From NCBI RefSeq assembly GCF_014287275.1, contig NZ_JACONZ010000004.1:186001-250000 (forward strand): a stretch of 64,000 bases of DNA, read 5' to 3'. Under the pieces are notes generated by a model. That model was given only the letters and a program-made list of their open reading frames with translations, made no database searches and was not told the DNA's origin. The stretch comes from Anaerofilum hominis (GTDB lineage: Bacteria > Bacillota > Clostridia > Oscillospirales > Ruminococcaceae). Positions 8,105 through 16,158 of the stretch are shown piece by piece. The stretch's first letter is position 1; every line of letters starts with the position of its first letter. The translations under genes were made by a program, and so were the position numbers.

Positions 8105-8153
8105 GGAAAAAGGTAATGGTGTGGAATGAAAATATTTAAGGGAGGTTCCCACC

Positions 8154-9542
8154 ATGACAATGTTATTTCCTGTTCTTCGCGCTTTTATGACCCGTTTTGC
8201 TTTTTCTATTTTCTTATTTCGAGCAATATCTCTATCGAAACTATCCGCTTTAAAGGTAGTCAAACTTTTTCTTTTGAACGCTGTATTTTCAATTGTAATC
8301 GCGGCTTCGCCGGTACATATTCCGAATAATATTAGCTTTCTATTTTTATTCCCCATTTTGGCATTTATACTTTCCAGAGAATTGTCAAAGACTTTTCACT
8401 TCATTCTTGCAGAAACGGGGATTTTGTTTATACTTTTTCTTCCACTCTGTATTTGTGAAGTGTTTCTTGCTTTAGCTGTAGAAGTGCTTTTTAGCTCCTA
8501 TATAACAAATCCAGAACTCCACCATATTATCGCTCTGATTATATTTTGTCCTATTGCTTATTTTGTCGGCTTTCTATTTCCAAAGACTAAACTGGATATG
8601 CTCCTTTTTAGAAAGTCGGGAAAAGTTTCCGTATTTTGTGCGGCCATTATAGACGTACTTCTTTTGATACTATCTATTTCCGTGGCGAAAGAAAAACTAA
8701 TTCGGGATATGTTAACAACTTTTGTTCTCATACTCCTTTCTGCATTTTATGCAATAATTGTCTGGAAACAAACCGTCGAAGATATTGAAGAAATTGCGAA
8801 ACGCGATGAGGAGATCGACAAGAGCGCCGCTGAGATCCACGACATGAAAAATGCCATGATGGCGCGTGCCCGTGAGGCGGAACGCCTTGCGGGCGATCTG
8901 GACGTGTCTCCCGCCGAGGAGATGGCGGCCATCCAAAATCCCGACGACCCGGAGGAAGAGCGAAAGATCATTTTTAATTCTACCGGGTTATTGTTTTTCA
9001 ACAGCCTGCTTTACAACCACGCCCGCAAGGCGCGCGAGCGCGGCGTCACGCTGGACATCAAAGTCCTGGCCCGGGCAACAACGCTGTTTCTGCGTTACCT
9101 GCCGATATGGAAATTCATCCATTATGCCATTGGTAACCTGCTGGAGAATGCCGTCAGCTCGGCGGCTGAAACGGAGCATCCAAACCCGGAGGTCCTGTTT
9201 CTTTTTGGATGTTCGCCCAGCGGCGTTTATCAGGTGCTGGTCTCGGACAACGGCCCGGATTTTGAAAAAGAGGTTCTTGAACATTTGGGCGAGCGGGGCA
9301 ACACCACCAAGGGAAGCGGCCACGGCAACGGCTTTTACAGCATCTTGAAAGTGGTGCGCCTGGCGCGCGCTTCTTTTGTGCTGAGGGAAGGACCGGAAAA
9401 GCTTTATCCCTATACCAAACAGATCGGTCTCATCTTCGACGGCGCGGGCCGTATAGAGATCCAAAGCCGGCGGGCGGGAAACCTGCGCCCAAAGGACCCA
9501 CAGATCATTCTCACGCAGACAGGAGAGGAAGCGTACGTTTAA
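8154..9542 (+). CDS. AgrC-like sensor histidine kinase (GHKL), chimeric in composition
   Basis: 462 residues. Residues about 1-205 form some six hydrophobic membrane segments. The cytoplasmic part has the phospho-acceptor motif HDMKNAM (His229), the N box GNLLENAVSSA (Asn332), a DNGPDF D/F-type box and the G box GHGNGFYS, as in GHKL kinases of the AgrC/HPK10 group. It probably senses a peptide or membrane signal and phosphorylates one or both Spo0A-like regulators upstream. ATG at 8154 follows GGGAGG. The membrane half is AT-rich (sample line 8221-8280 has 21 of 60 G/C) while the kinase half is GC-rich (9001-9060 has 40 of 60), with the break near 8790 at the membrane/cytoplasm boundary. The DUF6514-like copy 2 overlaps its end. 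Confidence 0.88.
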   Translation: MTMLFPVLRAFMTRFAFSIFLFRAISLSKLSALKVVKLFLLNAVFSIVIAASPVHIPNNISFLFLFPILAFILSRELSKTFHFILAETGILFILFLPLCICEVFLALAVEVLFSSYITNPELHHIIALIIFCPIAYFVGFLFPKTKLDMLLFRKSGKVSVFCAAIIDVLLLILSISVAKEKLIRDMLTTFVLILLSAFYAIIVWKQTVEDIEEIAKRDEEIDKSAAEIHDMKNAMMARAREAERLAGDLDVSPAEEMAAIQNPDDPEEERKIIFNSTGLLFFNSLLYNHARKARERGVTLDIKVLARATTLFLRYLPIWKFIHYAIGNLLENAVSSAAETEHPNPEVLFLFGCSPSGVYQVLVSDNGPDFEKEVLEHLGERGNTTKGSGHGNGFYSILKVVRLARASFVLREGPEKLYPYTKQIGLIFDGAGRIEIQSRRAGNLRPKDPQIILTQTGEEAYV

Positions 9543-9753
9543 GGTCACAGAAAGTTTTTTTGAAAGCGGCGAGGGCCGGCGTGTCCGCTGCTACGGTGTG
9601 CAGAGCGCCGCATACGGTATCGCTGTACCGCAGATCAGCACCGATCCCCACACCGCTGTCTGCCTGGCTGAACTGCTGAACACCCGCGACGTCTCTCCGT
9701 GTCACTTTCGTGATATCATCCAGGATTATATCACGGCCCTCTATCTTGCCTGA
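9535..9753 (+). CDS. Small DUF6514-like protein, copy 2, with apparent ACG start
   Basis: The frame aligns end to end without gaps with copy 1 at 6348-6566: (ACG)FKVTESFFESGEGRRVRCYG against MFELVWEIFEDEDGRRTACY, then STDPHTAVCLAELLN, RDIIQDYITALYLA. No ATG, GTG or TTG exists in this frame upstream near the ribosome-binding site AGGAGAGG (9521-9528). The codon at the exact position of the ATG of copy 1, six bases after that site, is ACG at 9535-9537. Either this is a genuine ACG start, a T-to-C mutation that silences the gene, or a sequence error. The frame itself is intact. It overlaps the kinase stop codon by eight bases, consistent with translational coupling. Confidence 0.65.
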   Translation, partial: TFKVTESFFESGEGRRVRCYGVQSAAYGIAVPQISTDPHTAVCLAELLNTRDVSPCHFRDIIQDYITALYLA

Positions 9754-9766
9754 ATTTTAAACGAAT

Positions 9767-9807
9767 AAGGCCCCCATGCCGGCTGCGGTATGGGAGCCTT
9801 GTTTTTT
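9767..9807 (+). terminator. Rho-independent terminator closing the signalling cassette
   Basis: AAGGCCCCCATGCC pairs with GGTATGGGAGCCTT (9787-9800, two mismatches), followed by GTTTTTT, 13 bases after the small gene stop. Confidence 0.85.
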
Positions 9808-10028
9808 GTATTGGCGATATGGCGGGGCGTTTCGCGGCAGCTTGGCTGCGGAAAAGCGCGCTCGCGTGCGGAAAGGGGCATACCCCCCAAAAACGGGTGT
9901 TCCAAAATATTGTTTGGATGATCCTGCTTTTTTGCCGCCGCAGCTGGGACAGGGAAAAGAAGTGATCTTATAGGAGCATCTCTTTCGGCGTCGTGAAAAC
10001 CATAAAAAAGGGAGGTTCCCGCGGAAAC

Positions 10029-10979
10029 TCAGCACAGCCGCACCAGCAGCGCATAGGTCGGCCCCAGGGCCAGGTAACCGGCCAGCCAGCTGGCAAGGTT
10101 GGCCGTGATGCCGTAGGCGGTGCGCCGGGCAGCGGTGCCGCCGTGCAGAAAATGCCGGTAAAGCGCGGTCTCCGCAAGCAGGATGACCAGCTCCATGGGA
10201 AAACGCACAAGGTGGGCGGAAAGCGGGCCGCTTGCGAGCAGGACAAAGTGGACGGCCAGCGTGAGGACGGTCTGGGTGGAAAGGTTCACCCACAAAAAAG
10301 GCCGCCAGTTTTTTTGCAGGGAAAAGCGGAACAGCAAAAGCAGCACGCCCTCGATCACCAAAGTGGGCAGCAGCGTGAGAAGAAAAGACATCCCCAGCGC
10401 GGCGGCGGCAGAGGGCTGCGTCAGAACGCCGGAGGCACAGTCAAAGGTAATGCTTCCCTGCAGCACTTTGCGCTCAAAGGGCTCGGAGATCAGCGTTTTG
10501 CCGCTCCCGGTCACCAGGATAAGGCGGCAGACCCGCGGCAGGCCCACATAGCTGAACACATGCACCCGTCCGCTCCCGTCCGCACGGCCCTCCAGATCGC
10601 CCCAGAGCGGGGCGCGGGTGCCGCCGCTCAGCGCGGGCGACCAGCCCTCCGGCGCTTCGGCAAAGAGGCGGTCCAGCAGCGCACTGCTGAGCTCCTCCCG
10701 CTCCGTTTCACTCAGATTGTCATACAGCTGCTGTCCGTCCGAAAGCTCCGGCTGCCAGAGCAGGTCCAGATAATAGGGTTCTTCGGGCGGGTTTACCAGC
10801 CGCACGGTGAGCTGATCTTTGGGCCCCATGTCGGCGCCGACGACCAGCAGGCAGGACAAAAGCAAAAAGATGGAAAAAAGAGCAAGACATTTTTTTCGGC
10901 CAAAACCCCAGCCGTCCCGCAGGGCCGCGAGGCAGGCTGCAGAAACAAATTGTTTTTTATGGAAGAGCAATGAAAACAC
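10029..10979 (-). CDS. Integral membrane protein of unknown function
   Basis: 316 residues, not recognised. One hydrophobic segment near residues 33-49, an extracytoplasmic-looking soluble region of about 140 residues (50-190), then about four to five hydrophobic segments to the end (LGMSFLLTLLPTLVIEGVLLLLF, FLWVNLSTQTVLTLAVHFVLLA, ELVILLAETALY, ANLASWLAGYLALGPTYALLV). The arrangement resembles small uncharacterised clostridial membrane proteins. GTG at 10979 opens the longest frame, but AGAGGTG at 10983-10977 suits an in-frame TTG at 10970 better. It is a single-gene unit on the minus strand; the terminator-free 274 bases upstream contain no visible gene. Confidence 0.7.
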   Translation of the reverse strand: MFSLLFHKKQFVSAACLAALRDGWGFGRKKCLALFSIFLLLSCLLVVGADMGPKDQLTVRLVNPPEEPYYLDLLWQPELSDGQQLYDNLSETEREELSSALLDRLFAEAPEGWSPALSGGTRAPLWGDLEGRADGSGRVHVFSYVGLPRVCRLILVTGSGKTLISEPFERKVLQGSITFDCASGVLTQPSAAAALGMSFLLTLLPTLVIEGVLLLLFRFSLQKNWRPFLWVNLSTQTVLTLAVHFVLLASGPLSAHLVRFPMELVILLAETALYRHFLHGGTAARRTAYGITANLASWLAGYLALGPTYALLVRLC

Positions 10980-11253
10980 CTCTGATCAGCGGGACGTAAG
11001 AAAGGGCGGACCGTGTGAGAGCGATCGATCGTTCCGGGAGCGCGCGGCCCCTGCGCCGGAAGAGCGCTGCAGCGGGGCCGTTTTTGACGGCAGCAGGACA
11101 GCCCGAGGCGGCAAAACCGCGCAGACAACGGGAACAGGGGAAGATGAAAGGGCAAAAACTGTCCCGCTGCAGCCGGCCCAAAAGGGAACAGGACGGCATT
11201 TACATTTATAAAGGGATAAACAGGGGGAACACAAAATGGACGGCAGGGGTGCC

Positions 11254-12030
11254 TCAGCAGGAGATCGAGAACAGGCGCATCGCGTTTTCACGCGCGATGT
11301 CGGCGACCTGCTGCGGGGTGACGTCGCCCCGCGCCTGCGCCACGGCCTGCACTACATCCTCCAGCATGTCCGAGGTCGCCGTCTCGCCCTCCAGCCGGCA
11401 GGGCGGCAAAAAGGGGCAATCAGTCTCCAGCAGCAGCAGCGAGAGCGGCATCTCCCGCACCAGCTGGATGAGTTCGCCCGCGTCCGGGTAAGTGATGGCG
11501 GGGCCGATCCCCAGGAAAACGCCCTTTTCCAGAAAGCGCCGGCCATACTCCAGGCCGCTGAAAAAGCGGTGGATCATGGCCCTGGCCGGATATTGCTCCA
11601 GCGCGGCGAGCACATCCTCGTCTGCGAGGCAGTCGTGGATGACCACCGGCATGTCCAGCCGCTGGGCAAGCTCCAGCTGGGGCAGGAAAACCGCCTTTTG
11701 GGCAGCCTTGTCGGTCTCCGGCAGGCGGTAGTCCAGCCCGATCTCGCCGATGGCAACGGCCCGCGGGTGCGCGGCCATCGCCTCGATCTCCGCCAGCCAG
11801 CCCTGCGGCGCCGCGGCGGCACAGAGCGGGAACACGCCGACAGAGGCCCAGATAAAGTCATACTCCTCCGCCAGTGTCAGTGAGCGGCGGGAAGAGGGCA
11901 GGTCAGACCCGGAGTTGATGATGGCGCACAGGCCTTTTTCCCTCATGCGCAGCAGGGTCTCGCGGCGGCAGCCGTCGAAGACGGCCTCGTCATAGTGGGT
12001 GTGTACGTCGGTCAGATGTGGGATCGTCAT
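11254..12030 (-). CDS. tatD: TatD-family metal-dependent hydrolase
   Basis: 258 residues, the usual length for the family. The metal ligands are visible: HTH near the N-terminus (His10, His12), Glu in GEIGLDY, His in VVIHD and MIHRF, and Asp in LLLETDCPFL. TatD enzymes are amidohydrolase-superfamily DNases/hydrolases acting in the cytosol, linked to DNA repair and D-tyrosyl-tRNA clean-up. ATG at 12030 follows GGAGA by five bases. A promoter with a 17-base spacer lies at 12111-12139. The gene is monocistronic here, whereas in many Firmicutes tatD follows metG. Confidence 0.93.
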   Translation of the reverse strand: MTIPHLTDVHTHYDEAVFDGCRRETLLRMREKGLCAIINSGSDLPSSRRSLTLAEEYDFIWASVGVFPLCAAAAPQGWLAEIEAMAAHPRAVAIGEIGLDYRLPETDKAAQKAVFLPQLELAQRLDMPVVIHDCLADEDVLAALEQYPARAMIHRFFSGLEYGRRFLEKGVFLGIGPAITYPDAGELIQLVREMPLSLLLLETDCPFLPPCRLEGETATSDMLEDVVQAVAQARGDVTPQQVADIARENAMRLFSISC

Positions 12031-12110
12031 GCCTGTCTCCTTTTTTTCAGCAGGCGGCGGCGCGGCACAGGCCGCCCCGGCACGATACCTGCCGAAACCT
12101 GTTTTTTTTC

Positions 12111-12139
12111 AGTATAGCAAGCGCGCGGCCGCGCTGCAA
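12111..12139 (-). promoter_or_regulatory. Promoter for the TatD gene
   Basis: On the minus strand TTGCAG (12139-12134) and TATACT (12116-12111) are separated by 17 bases, about 80 bases before the ATG. Confidence 0.6.
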
Positions 12140-12149
12140 GGGCACCAGG

Positions 12150-12198
12150 CAAAAAACGCTGCGCCCGCCCCCACGGAAAGGGAGACGGGCACAGGCGT
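12150..12198 (-). terminator. Probable terminator after the P-loop ATPase gene
   Basis: On the minus strand a GC-rich stem (TGCCCG with CGGGCGCA) within the region just after the stop codon is followed by GCGTTTTTT. The stem is imperfect with a long loop. Confidence 0.5.
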
Positions 12199-12213
12199 CT
12201 GTTGAAAAAAGTG

Positions 12214-13305
12214 TCAGCAGTACCGCTCGATGATCGCGGCGGTCACTTCGTCGATGCGGGGAAAATCGGCGGCGGCCTTGTAGTACTCCTCAAGCTGGTC
12301 ATGGTTCTGCTTGGCCTCGGCCTGCAGTTTGGACGCCTGCTGGAACAGATCCATCGCCGCCTTGTGGTTGAACCGCAGGCGGCTGCGGTGCGCGCGCAGC
12401 AGCTCGTTGTCGCAGAAACGGGTGCAGTGGATGACCCGCGCGTGTTCGAACGCCATGGGGTGGAAGCGGTTGGAGGTGACAAAGGCCAGCTTGGCCGAGG
12501 GGATCAGCAGATGGTCGATCTTGTCGTGCGGGGCCATGGGGCAGTAGCAGGTAATGACGTCATAGCCCTTTTCCACAGCGGCGTCCCGCAACACCTTCAT
12601 CATCGCGCGGCTGACCGCGCCCCAGTCGTCCTGCAGCACCACAATGGTGTCGGCCACCTTTGCGACGGTGTCCCGGTAGCAGACCGGCCCCTTGAGGGTG
12701 TTGGCGGAAAGGATGCGCAGCTCCTCGCTGCCCTCGCCGGAAGCGCCTGTGCGCGGCAGGTATTTCAGCGCCAGATGCGCCGCAAAAGAGCGGGCCGCGG
12801 GCAGGTTCGCGGCGGCGAAAGCCACCCGGGCGCTGTCGCTGATCAGGCTGCCTGCGGCAGTGATATAGCGGGCGGCGCGCTCCTGCAAAACGCCGCAGCG
12901 GCCGAACAGGTCAAAGACTTCATTCTGATGTTCGCGCATGGCCTCCTCGTCGATGCAGTCGTAGAGGGAAACGACGGTCTCCACCGCCACAGGGCATTTC
13001 GGCTCCAGCGAATGGGGGGCCGTGGCGTCCACGATGCTGAATTTGCGGGCGCTGCAGACGACCCCGTCCAGCGAGTCCGGGTCGGAGGAGCAGTGGATCA
13101 GTTCCACGGTCTCGCCCTGGCCGGTCAAATGGCCGGCGATCTTGCCCATCATGGTGGATTTTCCGCACCCGGGCCCCGCCTTGATGAGCAGGCTGTGCCA
13201 GCCGCTGCGCAGCTTCAGCATCTGGTCAAAATACCCGGCGAACCCTGTGGGAGAAACGGCCCCCAACAGAAAATCCAACTTTTGCCGTTCATCCAAACAA
13301 ATCAC
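12214..13305 (-). CDS. PRK06851-like P-loop ATPase
   Basis: 363 residues. Walker A is GPGCGKST (about residues 44-51), followed by a partner strand ELIHCSSDPDSLDGVV. It matches from memory the conserved Firmicute family PRK06851 (about 365 residues), which contains two P-loop-like halves; the second half (about 190-330) has a degenerate version. Function is unknown; the family is common in spore formers. GTG at 13305 opens the frame, but GGGAG overlaps it; an in-frame TTG at 13296 has the better spacing of about eight bases. The gene is followed by a terminator and reads away from the DUF4250 gene upstream. Confidence 0.8.
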   Translation of the reverse strand: MICLDERQKLDFLLGAVSPTGFAGYFDQMLKLRSGWHSLLIKAGPGCGKSTMMGKIAGHLTGQGETVELIHCSSDPDSLDGVVCSARKFSIVDATAPHSLEPKCPVAVETVVSLYDCIDEEAMREHQNEVFDLFGRCGVLQERAARYITAAGSLISDSARVAFAAANLPAARSFAAHLALKYLPRTGASGEGSEELRILSANTLKGPVCYRDTVAKVADTIVVLQDDWGAVSRAMMKVLRDAAVEKGYDVITCYCPMAPHDKIDHLLIPSAKLAFVTSNRFHPMAFEHARVIHCTRFCDNELLRAHRSRLRFNHKAAMDLFQQASKLQAEAKQNHDQLEEYYKAAADFPRIDEVTAAIIERYC

Positions 13306-13428
13306 TCCCTTTTAGAAAAACAGGCAAAAGCCCGAAAACGCGCCTTTTTCATTTGCCTGGTTGAACCATGGTATTCTGCAAAGGGGCGGCTTGTTACCGG
13401 CGCCCGCCCGCAGCGAACGCCTCAAAAA

Positions 13429-13485
13429 CAAAAAAGCCCGGCCTTTCCGCTTTTTTGCCTGCAGGGCGGAAAGGGCGGACTTTTG
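13429..13485 (-). terminator. Terminator after the DUF4250 gene
   Basis: On the minus strand a stem (CCGCCCTTTCCGC with GCGGAAAGGCCGG, imperfect) is followed by GCTTTTTTG, about 25 bases after the DUF4250 stop. Confidence 0.65.
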
Positions 13486-13511
13486 ACCGGACGGCACAGG
13501 ACGGGGGACGC

Positions 13512-13688
13512 CTATCTAAAACGGTTGTGCGCGGGATCGTAGACATAGCCGATCTCCGCAAGACGGCGCACCAGCGCGGCCTTGTCCAGGCCAAGGGTGA
13601 GACACAGCTCGTCCAGATCGCTGTGAAAGTCGCGCAGCTGGGTGTTGATATAGCTGAGCAGGATGGCAGGGTCGCGGGGCAGAGACAT
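13512..13688 (-). CDS. DUF4250 domain protein
   Basis: 58 residues starting MSLPRDPAILLSYINTQLRD and ending in IGYVYDPAHNRF. It matches from memory the DUF4250 pattern (start with PxDPxxLLSxxNTxLRD, a small helical middle, GYxYDxxxNxF at the end), a small cytosolic protein of unknown function widespread in gut bacteria. ATG at 13688 follows AAAGAGG with six to seven bases spacing. It lies between the YaaA gene and the PRK06851-like gene, all on the minus strand. Confidence 0.85.
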   Translation of the reverse strand: MSLPRDPAILLSYINTQLRDFHSDLDELCLTLGLDKAALVRRLAEIGYVYDPAHNRFR

Positions 13689-13739
13689 GACAAACCTCTT
13701 TTCCGGGGCGTTTTTTCGCGGGGGAAACGCCCTTTCAGT

Positions 13740-14495
13740 TCATTCTGCGCCGGCCGGCTCCCGCACAAAGGCCCACCGCGCACAGGTGGAGAGGGCAGGC
13801 GCAAAGCGATAGCCGTTCCAGTAGAATTCTTTCAGCTCTTCGGGGTCGCCGGCCCGGCGCCGGGCGATAAAGCGGGCCATCCGCCCGCGGGCCATCTTTG
13901 CCGCAGTGGCCCGCATCGCCAGCTTGCCGCCGGGCTTCGGCTCCAAAAAATCCACCGTGATAAAACGGTCCTCTGCGCGCAGATAAGGGGTGAACGCCTT
14001 TGTGTATTCCCCTGAACTCAGGTTGATCACGGTCTCACCCGGCGCAAACAGCGCCCGGTAAAGCGCGTCGCCCCAATAGCCGTAAAGATTTTGGCCGAAA
14101 AACCGCAGCTTGCCCCCCAATTCCAGCCGGTAGGGCCAGATGCCGTCCAGCGGCCGCAGCAGGCCGTAAAAGCCGCTTACAATGCGCAGATGTTCCTGCA
14201 AAAACAGCAGTTCCTCCGCCGAGAGCGTCTCCGGCGCCAGATTCAGATATTGCAGCCCGTGATAGGACAGCAGGGCAGGGGTGCCCGGCTGTGAGAGATC
14301 CATATCCGCAAAGTCGGCAAAGGCCCGCTGGGCCAGGGCGTCGTTGATGCGCATCTCGTGCGCCAGCTGCCAGGGGCTGTAACCGCGCAGTTCGGCCAGC
14401 AGCTGCCGCGTCTGGGGCAAAAACTGGGGCTCGGTGGGCGGCAGCACGCCGGAGGCCCGGCGCATATTCTTTGCGGGGGAGATGACGGCGATCAC
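13740..14495 (-). CDS. yaaA: YaaA-family peroxide stress protein
   Basis: 251 residues, full length. The N-terminus MIAVISPAKNMR and the signature LLSYHGLQYLNL, FGLLRPLD-like GFYGLLRPLDGIWPYRLEL and the NLSSGEYTKAF strand are typical of YaaA (DUF328/UPF0246). In E. coli YaaA lowers intracellular free iron during peroxide stress. Its ATG overlaps the TGA of the upstream bcp gene by ATGA (14492-14495), so the two are translationally coupled. Pairing with a peroxiredoxin supports an oxidative-stress role. Confidence 0.93.
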   Translation of the reverse strand: MIAVISPAKNMRRASGVLPPTEPQFLPQTRQLLAELRGYSPWQLAHEMRINDALAQRAFADFADMDLSQPGTPALLSYHGLQYLNLAPETLSAEELLFLQEHLRIVSGFYGLLRPLDGIWPYRLELGGKLRFFGQNLYGYWGDALYRALFAPGETVINLSSGEYTKAFTPYLRAEDRFITVDFLEPKPGGKLAMRATAAKMARGRMARFIARRRAGDPEELKEFYWNGYRFAPALSTCARWAFVREPAGAE

Positions 14496-14956
14496 GCCTG
14501 CCCCTCCAGATAGGCCAGGATCTCAGCGGCGTTGGTGTCGGGCTTGGCGCGCGGGAACACCTTTTCGATCACGCCCTCTTCATTGATGATAAAGGTGGAG
14601 CGCACCACCCCCATCGACACTTTGCCGTAGAGCTTTTTTTCCTGCCAGACCCCAAAGGCCTCGATGGCCGCGCGCTCCGGGTCGCTCACCAGCAGAAACG
14701 GCAGCGCAAACTTTTCGGCAAATTTCTGATGGCTGCTCTCACTGTCTTTGCTGATGCCGATCACGACGACATCCGAGGAGCGAAAGCCCTCGTAAGCGTT
14801 CCGGAAAGCGCAGGCCTGGCGGGTACAGCCGGGCGTGTTATCTTTGGGGTAAAAATAGACGACTACTTTTTTGCCCCGGAAAGCGGCAAGGCTGACCGGG
14901 TTGCCGTCCTTGTCCGGCAGGGTGAAATCGGGTGCTTTTTCTCCGGCTTTAAGCAT
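14492..14956 (-). CDS. bcp: Thioredoxin-dependent peroxiredoxin (Bcp/PrxQ type)
   Basis: 154 residues from ATG 14956, chosen because GGAGGT lies eight bases upstream; the frame extends a further eight codons to 14980. The peroxidatic Cys44 is in TPGCTRQACAF with the resolving Cys49 five residues later, the PrxQ pattern. The fold continues through VVIGISKDS, RSTFIINEEG and the C-terminal AEILAYL helix. It reduces hydroperoxides using thioredoxin in the cytosol and forms an operon with yaaA through an ATGA overlap. Confidence 0.95.
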   Translation of the reverse strand: MLKAGEKAPDFTLPDKDGNPVSLAAFRGKKVVVYFYPKDNTPGCTRQACAFRNAYEGFRSSDVVVIGISKDSESSHQKFAEKFALPFLLVSDPERAAIEAFGVWQEKKLYGKVSMGVVRSTFIINEEGVIEKVFPRAKPDTNAAEILAYLEGQA

Positions 14957-15353
14957 GCTTATGACCTCCATTGTCCGCAAATTTTTGTAATGTTTTGTTA
15001 CAGGATAGCACAGATAAGACGAAAAGTCTACTAAAAAAGTATTGTTTTAGAGCGGCACAGCAGAGATGCTCCCTCCCCGCCGGTCTGAGCCTGTCGGGCG
15101 GCCGCGGGGACGGCTTTGGTTGAGGCGGCGCCTATGCGCCGGTTTGAGAGGCGGCCGTTTCCTGCGGCGCCCCTGCCCTCTGCGATACCCCTCAGCCGCA
15201 GCATGATCTGGCCCGGACAAAGGCGGCGCGGGGAACGCCCCTGCCCTCTGCCGCGCCCGCCGGTCCACACGGTTGAAATGGCCGCCGCAGCGCTTTTCAG
15301 GAACGCCCTGCGGCGGCCCCATAAAAAGCTTGAAATTTTTGTCCCCGTCCCCC
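14957..15353. other. Intergenic region between bcp and the metal-efflux operon
   Basis: This stretch is about 400 bases between divergent units. The bcp side (14957-15050) is AT-rich and must hold its promoter, which I cannot fix. The remainder (15050-15340) is GC-rich with reading frames that look like noise; no RNA gene is recognised. Confidence 0.4.
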
Positions 15354-15381
15354 TTGACAGGGAACGAAGATCTGGTATAAT
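15354..15381 (+). promoter_or_regulatory. Strong promoter of the metal-efflux operon
   Basis: TTGACA (15354-15359) and TATAAT (15376-15381) with a 16-base spacer; TGG before the -10 gives an extended -10 as well. Confidence 0.9.
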
Positions 15382-15387
15382 GAATAC

Positions 15388-15403
15388 ATGAACAGTTGTT
15401 CAT
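15388..15403 (+). promoter_or_regulatory. ArsR/SmtB-type operator
   Basis: ATGAACA GT TGTTCAT is a perfect palindrome lying just downstream of the -10 box, across the expected transcription start. TGAACA...TGTTCA is the half-site pattern of CadC/CzrA/SmtB repressors, so the ArsR-family protein encoded 22 bases downstream probably represses its own operon here until metal binds. Confidence 0.85.
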
Positions 15404-15425
15404 ATGTTGAAAAGGAGGCGCCGCA

Positions 15426-15794
15426 ATGCTGGACAAAAACGGGATCGAACGCTGCGATTATATCCACGCCCACCCGGGCATCATCGAGGCCGCGCAGGCA
15501 GCCATGCCGGATGAGGAGCTGCTCTATGACCTTGCAGAGCTGTACAAGGTGTTTGGCGACTCCACCCGGATCAAGATCCTCTATGTGCTGTTCGAGGCGG
15601 AGATGTGCGTGTGCGACATCGCCCAGCTGCTGGGGATGACACAGTCCGCCATTTCGCATCAGCTGCGGGTGCTCAAGGGCTCCAAGCTGGTCAAAAACCG
15701 GCGGGACGGCAAGACTGTGTTCTACTCGCTGGCCGACGACCACGTGCGCACCATCCTGGGACAGGGCATGGGACATATCACCGAAGAAGATTGA
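15426..15794 (+). CDS. ArsR/CadC-family metal-responsive repressor
   Basis: 122 residues. A winged helix with recognition helix TQSAISHQLRVLK follows LLYDLAELYKVFGDSTRIKIL. The CxC metal site of the alpha-3 type is present in EMCVCDIA (Cys61, Cys63), as in CadC and ArsR, and the C-terminal helix contains DDH...H, resembling the alpha-5 site of zinc sensors. It should release DNA on binding Cd, Pb or Zn. A GGAGG-type site precedes ATG 15426. It is the first gene of an operon with the HMA protein and the P-type ATPase. Confidence 0.93.
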   Translation: MLDKNGIERCDYIHAHPGIIEAAQAAMPDEELLYDLAELYKVFGDSTRIKILYVLFEAEMCVCDIAQLLGMTQSAISHQLRVLKGSKLVKNRRDGKTVFYSLADDHVRTILGQGMGHITEED

Positions 15795-15808
15795 AGGAGT
15801 GTTGTCGT

Positions 15809-16027
15809 ATGAAAAAGACCTTTAAGCTGCAGGACCTGGACTGCGCCAACTGCGCGGCAAAGATGGAGAACGCCATCAAAAAGCTGGACGGCGTGACCGA
15901 CGCCAGCGTCAGCTTTATGACCCAGAAACTGATGCTGGAAGCGGACGATGCGCGTTTTGACGCCATCCTGAAAGAGGTCGTCAAGACCTGCAAAAAGGTA
16001 GAGCCGGACTGCACGATCCTGCTGTAA
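15809..16027 (+). CDS. Stand-alone heavy-metal-associated (HMA) domain protein
   Basis: 72 residues, a single HMA ferredoxin-like domain. The metal site is DLDCANCAAKME (CxxC), followed by the usual AIKKLDGVTDASVSFMTQKL. ATG 15809 follows GAAGGAG. It has no catalytic part. The domain begins like the N-terminal HMA of CadA pumps (LDCANCAxKxE), and the ATPase encoded next lacks such a domain, so it probably serves as a detached metal-binding module or metallochaperone for that pump. Confidence 0.9.
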   Translation: MKKTFKLQDLDCANCAAKMENAIKKLDGVTDASVSFMTQKLMLEADDARFDAILKEVVKTCKKVEPDCTILL

Positions 16028-16158
16028 AAGGTTTCTTGCACCGTTTGTGCTGAGAAAATGCAGAAAAAAGCGCGGCCGGCGGAGGGGCCGCCGCGCGGAG
16101 AACGCCGGTGCGGGCAGGCGGACGCTGCGCCCGCAGCGGAGAAAAGGGGAATGATCCG

